Origin: Lachnospiraceae bacterium
Lineage (GTDB): Bacteria > Bacillota > Clostridia > Lachnospirales > Lachnospiraceae
Direction of reading: 5' to 3'
Assembly (NCBI GenBank): GCA_021200345.1
Contig: JAJQGR010000139.1
Span: 1 to 9,960, forward strand
DNA length: 9,960 nucleotides
The position numbers and the translations under genes were made by a program. How positions within the stretch are numbered: position 1 is the first letter of the stretch; each line of letters opens with the position of its first letter. Below, piece by piece: positions 6,879 through 9,960 of this stretch. The notes under the pieces are model-generated. The model searched no databases and had not been told where the DNA came from. It worked only from the letters and a program-made list of their open reading frames with translations.

Positions 6879-7799
6879 TTATGGATGAGTCTCTTTGTTG
6901 TTCAATTCCTCAAAAATTTTGTCAATGTCATAGTCCGGCGCGAATTTTCGCGCTGCGTCTACAATCGTGTTAATCTGAGAAAGGTCGCATTCCAAGGCAT
7001 CCGCGATCTCTTCGGCTGATTTGCCTTTGGCAAGCTTGCGGCAGCACAGGTCAATCATGTTCCGTAATTCTCCCTCGGAACGTCCTTCAGCCCGTCCCTC
7101 AGCCCGTCCCTCAGCCCGTCCCTCAGTTCGTCCTTCCTCACGTTCCTTTGCCAACGTCAACTCCAATAACATATACTTATTTCTCCATTCCCGGTCCCGT
7201 TTGATGGCTGAAATCTGCGTTTCCAGCGAGCGAACAAAAGCATCCCCCGTCTGTTCTTCCGCCGCCGGATCTCCCACATATTTCAGAAAGCTGATCAACT
7301 CTGGCGGAACCGCGTCTTTATTTTTTCCTTTTGTGTTCAAAAATATCGTATGTGTACCATCGTTTAGTTCTGTTCCCGTTTCCCGGCAGGTCATTTCATA
7401 GCAGTACCGATATAATCCTTTTCCTACAGGGTCAAAGTCGCAGATGAAAATCACATATGTATCTGGCAGCTCATCGTAGTTATGGCCGGTAAGCAGCGCA
7501 TCGCTGTCCAACTGGCTGTGATAGTATCTGGTACGCTTTTCCATCCCTTTTTCCAGCTGTGCCTGCATTTCCACATTGAAGCGCCGCCGGGTTCCATGCT
7601 CTATTGCCGTCACATCCAGGCGAATGCCGTGGTAGTCGGGGTGGTAGATAATAGTATCCTCCCGGTGTACGCTGACAGCCTCAATCTCCATTTCCAGCAC
7701 CAGCGCCAGAAGTTTACGGCATTGCATGGGATCTGACATTACCGCGTAAAACATAAACGAGTCTTTTATCGTCAGTGACATGAAGTCCTTTTTACTCAT
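6879..7799 (-). CDS. Rpn-family recombination-promoting nuclease (PD-(D/E)XK nuclease family transposase)
   Basis: A 306-residue protein of the family often named PD-(D/E)XK nuclease family transposase (PDDEXK_2, TIGR01784); characterised relatives RpnA-E of E. coli are DNA endonucleases that promote RecA-independent recombination. Visible features: N-terminal KDSFMFYAVMSD (12-23), catalytic D62 in RLDVTA and E77-x-Q79 in FNVEMQA, the RTRYYHSQLD segment (89-98), and YDELPDTYVIFI (108-119). A charged, probably helical region (196-222) leads to EGR(T/A/S) repeats (222-243) and a C-terminal helical tail 244-306. Length is normal. The start at 7799 has AAAGG upstream on the minus strand (revcomp of 7807-7811), and a possible promoter lies at 7832-7860. 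It converges on the AlbA_2 gene and is divergent from the GntR gene. A 3' remnant of a close relative sits at 5042-5176. It may be domesticated rather than a true transposase; no terminal inverted repeats are seen. Confidence 0.87.
   Translation of the reverse strand: MSKKDFMSLTIKDSFMFYAVMSDPMQCRKLLALVLEMEIEAVSVHREDTIIYHPDYHGIRLDVTAIEHGTRRRFNVEMQAQLEKGMEKRTRYYHSQLDSDALLTGHNYDELPDTYVIFICDFDPVGKGLYRYCYEMTCRETGTELNDGTHTIFLNTKGKNKDAVPPELISFLKYVGDPAAEEQTGDAFVRSLETQISAIKRDREWRNKYMLLELTLAKEREEGRTEGRAEGRAEGRAEGRSEGELRNMIDLCCRKLAKGKSAEEIADALECDLSQINTIVDAARKFAPDYDIDKIFEELNNKETHP
6903..6995. repeat. Second copy of the nuclease 3'-end direct repeat
   Basis: This part of the intact nuclease gene is the counterpart of 5084-5176, in the same orientation, at about 83 of 93 identical bases counted by eye. 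Together with the two near-identical terminator stems it brackets the AlbA_2 ATPase gene. In this copy about 100 bases lie between the stem and the homology; in the other copy only about 10. Confidence 0.85.
7076..7135 (-). repeat. 12-bp tandem repeats inside the nuclease gene
   Basis: Plus-strand unit CAGCCCGTCCCT is repeated exactly at 7088, 7100 and 7112, with degenerate units on both sides (7076-7087 and 7124-7135). It encodes the EGRA/EGRT/EGRS linker before the C-terminal tail. The period keeps the frame, so copy number can vary without destroying the protein. EGxx repeats are a recurrent feature of this nuclease family in Firmicutes. Confidence 0.9.
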
Positions 7800-7831
7800 G
7801 TAGCACCTTTCTGTGAGAAACCCGTGCTTTT

Positions 7832-7860
7832 ATAGTAGCACAATCCTCGAAATGAGTAAA
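7832..7860 (-). promoter_or_regulatory. Candidate promoter of the nuclease gene
   Basis: On the minus strand TTTACT (revcomp of 7855-7860) and TACTAT (revcomp of 7832-7837) are 17 bases apart, each four of six to consensus. They lie a suitable distance before the ATG at 7799. Moderate to weak match; other spacings are possible. Confidence 0.4.
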
Positions 7861-7878
7861 GCGCTTCCTGATGAAATA

Positions 7879-7897
7879 GCTGCTTATTGCTGCTTAT
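7879..7897 (+). repeat. Direct repeat GCTGCTTAT with 10-bp period
   Basis: GCTGCTTAT occurs at 7879-7887 and 7889-7897, one base apart, so the copies sit on the same face of the helix. It lies between the divergent nuclease and GntR promoters. A partly palindromic site GGGAA-AATA-TTCCC follows at 7914-7927, directly upstream of the GntR -35 box. Either could bind a regulator; no known operator is matched. Confidence 0.4.
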
Positions 7898-7929
7898 GAA
7901 ACAACCCTGCTGCGGGAAAATATTCCCCC

Positions 7930-7958
7930 TTTACCTTTGGAAACTGATCTGTTATAAT
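7930..7958 (+). promoter_or_regulatory. Extended -10 promoter of the GntR-clpC unit
   Basis: A perfect TATAAT (7953-7958) is preceded by TG at 7950-7951, giving an extended -10, and TTTACC (7930-7935) lies 17 bases upstream as a moderate -35. It precedes the regulator gene by 56 bases. No CtsR direct repeat or CIRCE element is seen nearby, although both are common in front of clpC in Firmicutes. Confidence 0.75.
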
Positions 7959-7984
7959 CTCGCTAGAACAAATACGAAGGAAGG

Positions 7985-8004
7985 CGTTACTGTCCGCAGT
8001 AACG
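7985..8004 (+). promoter_or_regulatory. Perfect inverted repeat between ribosome binding site and start codon of the GntR gene
   Basis: CGTTACTG (7985-7992) and CAGTAACG (7997-8004) pair perfectly around TCCG. The purine run GAAGGAAGG (7976-7984), the best ribosome binding site here, ends right before the stem, and the ATG at 8015 is 10 bases after it. If the stem forms in the mRNA, the 30-base gap shrinks to about 10, a normal distance. As DNA, the same palindrome could be an operator for the GntR protein. Both are inferences; the inverted repeat itself is certain. A weaker GGG at 8004-8006 could act as a ribosome binding site instead. Confidence 0.7.
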
Positions 8005-8014
8005 GGAAAAAACC

Positions 8015-8395
8015 ATGTATTACATTGAAATAGACTTTAACAGCGATGAGGCGCTGTATTTGCAGCTTTGCCACCAGATCATACAGGGGATTGCTTCCAC
8101 CAGGCTGCGGGAGGGAGATTCCCTGCCCAGTGTGCGGCAGCTGGCGGATCATATCGGCATCAATATGCACACGGTGAATAAGGCATACACGGTGCTCAGG
8201 CAGGAAGGCTATGTGAAAGTGGACAGGAGAAAGGGCGCTGTGGTCTGTGTGGACACGGACCGGCAGAAGGCGCTGGAGGAGCTGAGAAAAGAGCTTCTGG
8301 TGGTGCTGGCCAAGAGTTCCAGCAGAGGAATCTCCAGATCCCAGGTAATGGGGATGATTGAGGAGATTTATGATGAGTATGAGAGCAACGATTAA
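8015..8395 (+). CDS. GntR-family transcriptional regulator, YtrA subfamily
   Basis: A 126-residue DNA-binding protein. Residues 12-77 form the GntR winged helix: LYLQLCHQIIQGIASTRLREG, then SLPSVRQLADHIGINMHTVNKAYTVL with the recognition helix near 48-62 and the wing EGYVKVDRRKGAVV (64-77). After that only a short helical tail (83-126) follows, with no effector domain, which defines the YtrA subfamily. These usually repress their own operon and respond to cell-envelope or metabolic signals. It is the first gene of a unit with clpC, which begins 19 bases later, so it may control clpC expression. The inverted repeat at 7985-8004 and the palindrome at 7914-7927 are possible binding sites. Codon use is GC-rich like clpC and unlike the genes to the left. 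Confidence 0.9.
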   Translation: MYYIEIDFNSDEALYLQLCHQIIQGIASTRLREGDSLPSVRQLADHIGINMHTVNKAYTVLRQEGYVKVDRRKGAVVCVDTDRQKALEELRKELLVVLAKSSSRGISRSQVMGMIEEIYDEYESND

Positions 8396-8414
8396 ATAAT
8401 GGAGGAGCGGTAAT

Positions 8415-9960
8415 TTGAGACAATACACGGACAAGGCAAAATCGGCGCTTACCACAGCGGGGCGGTACGCCAGAACTACCGGGCAGGGATATGTGGGATG
8501 TGAGCATATTCTGCTGGGACTGGCTTTGGAGACGGGCAGCACGGCGGCCACAGTGCTTGCCGATAATGATGTGGACGCGGAGAAGATCAAGGACCTGATC
8601 CGGGAACAGATTGCCCTGAATGCGGGAAGCGCGGTTCTGGCGGACAGGGAGAAATATTCCCCCAGGGCTGCGGCAGTACTGCAGATCGCGGACGAACTGG
8701 CAGGGCGGTTTGAGAGTGAAAAAATCGGGACGGAGCACCTGCTGCTGGGAATTCTGCGGGAAGGACAGAATGTGGCGGTTCGCCTGATGAATACCATGGG
8801 GATTAACATACAGAAAGTGTTTGTGGATCTTCTGGCGGCCATGGGCGAGGATGTGAGCCAGTACAGAGAGGACTTCTATTCTCAGAGAAGCGAGAGCCAT
8901 ACGGATACCATTGAGCAGTACAGCAGGGATTTGACCCAGATGGCCAGAGAGGGGAAGCTGGATCCAGTCATCGGCCGGGAGGAGGAGATTGGACGTTTGA
9001 TCCAGATCCTTTCCCGCCGCACCAAAAACAATCCCTGCCTGATCGGTGAGCCCGGTGTGGGCAAGACCGCGGTGGTGGAAGGGCTGGCCCAGCGCATTGT
9101 GGCCGACCAGGTCCCCTATTCCGTGCGGGGAAAGCGGCTGCTGACGCTGGATTTGTCCGGTATGGTCGCCGGCAGCAAATACCGGGGTGAGTTTGAGGAG
9201 CGCATTAAGAATGTGATTCAGGAGGTGATTTCCGATGGGGATATCATTCTCTTTGTGGATGAGCTGCATACGCTGATCGGAGCCGGGGGCGCGGAGGGCG
9301 CCATCGACGCGTCCAATATTCTGAAGCCCTCTCTGGCCAGAGGGGAGCTGCAGCTGATCGGCGCCACGACCATCACGGAATATCGAAAATATATAGAAAA
9401 AGACGCGGCTTTAGAGCGTCGTTTTCAGCCGGTGATGGTGGAGGAGCCCAGTGAGGAAGAGACGGAGAAGATTTTGCAGGGAATCGTGCACAAATACGAG
9501 GAACATCACCATGTGAAGGTGTTGCCGGAAGCGATCAGCGCCGCGGTGAAGCTCTCCGCCCGTTATATCAATGACAGAAATCTGCCGGATAAGGCCATTG
9601 ATCTGATTGATGAGGCGTCCAGCGCTGTCAGACTTGGCAGCAGAAGCCAGGTCACGGACAGCCACACCATTGTGGAGCAGATCAAAAAGATGGATCTGGA
9701 AATGGAGGACGCCATCCGGGCCAATGATATGGAGCGGGCCGCGGAGGCCCGCCAGAAGCAGGAGAAGCTGATTCATAAGCTCCATAAGGATCGTCATAAG
9801 TCAGCCGACGCCCAGGAGAGTACCCTGACGGTGGGGGAGGAGGATATTGCCAGGGTAGTCAGTATGTGGACGAGAATTCCTCTGACCAGGCTGCAGGAAA
9901 AGGAAAGCGACCGGCTTTTGAATCTGGAAAAGGTCCTACACCAGAGAGTGGTGGGTCAGA
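8415..9960 (+). CDS. clpC: ATP-dependent Clp protease ATP-binding subunit ClpC, N-terminal part (cut by window edge)
   Basis: 515 residues are visible; a full ClpC is about 810-820, so the second ATPase domain lies beyond 9960. The start is TTG at 8415, placed by GGAGGAG at 8401-8407 and by the protein beginning with MRQYTDKAK as ClpC proteins do; no ATG fits. Domains: Clp_N double repeat (about 3-145, EHILLGLA at 30-37 and EHLLLGIL at 107-114), AAA D1 with Walker A GEPGVGKT (211-218), Walker B ILFVDE (278-283), sensor IGATT (315-319) and arginine finger LERRF (333-337), then a ClpC-length middle domain (about 415-465) and the linker RIPLTRLQEKE ahead of D2. ClpC unfolds proteins for the ClpP protease in the cytoplasm. 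It normally sits in a ctsR-mcsA-mcsB-clpC operon; here a YtrA-type gene precedes it instead. It could be the only ClpC or a second copy. Confidence 0.93.
   Translation, partial: MRQYTDKAKSALTTAGRYARTTGQGYVGCEHILLGLALETGSTAATVLADNDVDAEKIKDLIREQIALNAGSAVLADREKYSPRAAAVLQIADELAGRFESEKIGTEHLLLGILREGQNVAVRLMNTMGINIQKVFVDLLAAMGEDVSQYREDFYSQRSESHTDTIEQYSRDLTQMAREGKLDPVIGREEEIGRLIQILSRRTKNNPCLIGEPGVGKTAVVEGLAQRIVADQVPYSVRGKRLLTLDLSGMVAGSKYRGEFEERIKNVIQEVISDGDIILFVDELHTLIGAGGAEGAIDASNILKPSLARGELQLIGATTITEYRKYIEKDAALERRFQPVMVEEPSEEETEKILQGIVHKYEEHHHVKVLPEAISAAVKLSARYINDRNLPDKAIDLIDEASSAVRLGSRSQVTDSHTIVEQIKKMDLEMEDAIRANDMERAAEARQKQEKLIHKLHKDRHKSADAQESTLTVGEEDIARVVSMWTRIPLTRLQEKESDRLLNLEKVLHQRVVGQ

Noticed and set aside
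7088..7123. Possible CRISPR-like array in the repeats
   Set aside because: Units are 12 bp, tandem without spacers, and in frame within a coding sequence.
6879..7799. Insertion sequence with a transposase
   Set aside because: The family name says transposase, but no terminal inverted repeats or target duplication are seen around it; it is better treated as an Rpn nuclease gene.
7960..8014. CtsR or CIRCE heat-shock operator in front of the GntR-clpC unit
   Set aside because: No GGTCAAA direct repeat and no TTAGCACTC/GAGTGCTAA pair is present; the palindrome at 7985-8004 has a different sequence.
8196..9269. Long minus-strand open frames opposite the GntR and clpC genes
   Set aside because: They are shadows caused by GC-rich codons; the plus strand encodes unmistakable GntR and ClpC domains.

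Overview
The window looks like chromosomal DNA of a Gram-positive, anaerobic gut Firmicute, most likely a Lachnospiraceae-type Clostridium relative. The reasons are strong AGGAGG-type ribosome binding sites, closely packed and overlapping operon genes, an RbsABC-like sugar importer, an Rpn-type nuclease with EGRA repeats, a YtrA-type GntR repressor and a ClpC ATPase. The species cannot be named from sequence alone.

Region 1 (1-4873, + strand, AT-rich) is one operon of five genes: permease, double ATPase, second permease, a TIM-barrel sugar isomerase-like protein and a small beta-sandwich protein. The last two resemble the alpha and beta subunits of C-glycoside deglycosidases, the enzymes that cut the C-C bond of oxidised plant C-glycosides (DgpB/DgpC of the puerarin-degrading gut strain PUE, DfgA/DfgB of Eubacterium cellulosolvens). 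The simplest reading is uptake of a plant glycoside or its sugar followed by cleavage inside the cell. The solute-binding protein and the oxidoreductase that makes the 3-oxo substrate are not in the window and may lie to the left.

Region 2 (4874-7799) is an accessory block. It holds the 3' remnant of an Rpn nuclease gene with its terminator, an AlbA_2/Schlafen-like ATPase gene with its own promoter, a near-copy of the same terminator, and a complete Rpn nuclease gene on the minus strand. The ATPase gene is therefore bracketed by two directly repeated Rpn-gene ends. Both full genes carry 12-bp in-frame tandem repeats in linker regions.

Region 3 (7800-9960, + strand, clearly GC-rich) is a two-gene unit: a YtrA-type GntR regulator and a clpC gene that begins with TTG and runs off the right edge. 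An 8-bp perfect inverted repeat sits between the ribosome binding site and the start codon of the regulator, which suggests control of the unit by an operator or by RNA structure. The base composition change between regions 1-2 and 3 fits an accessory segment placed beside a housekeeping gene.
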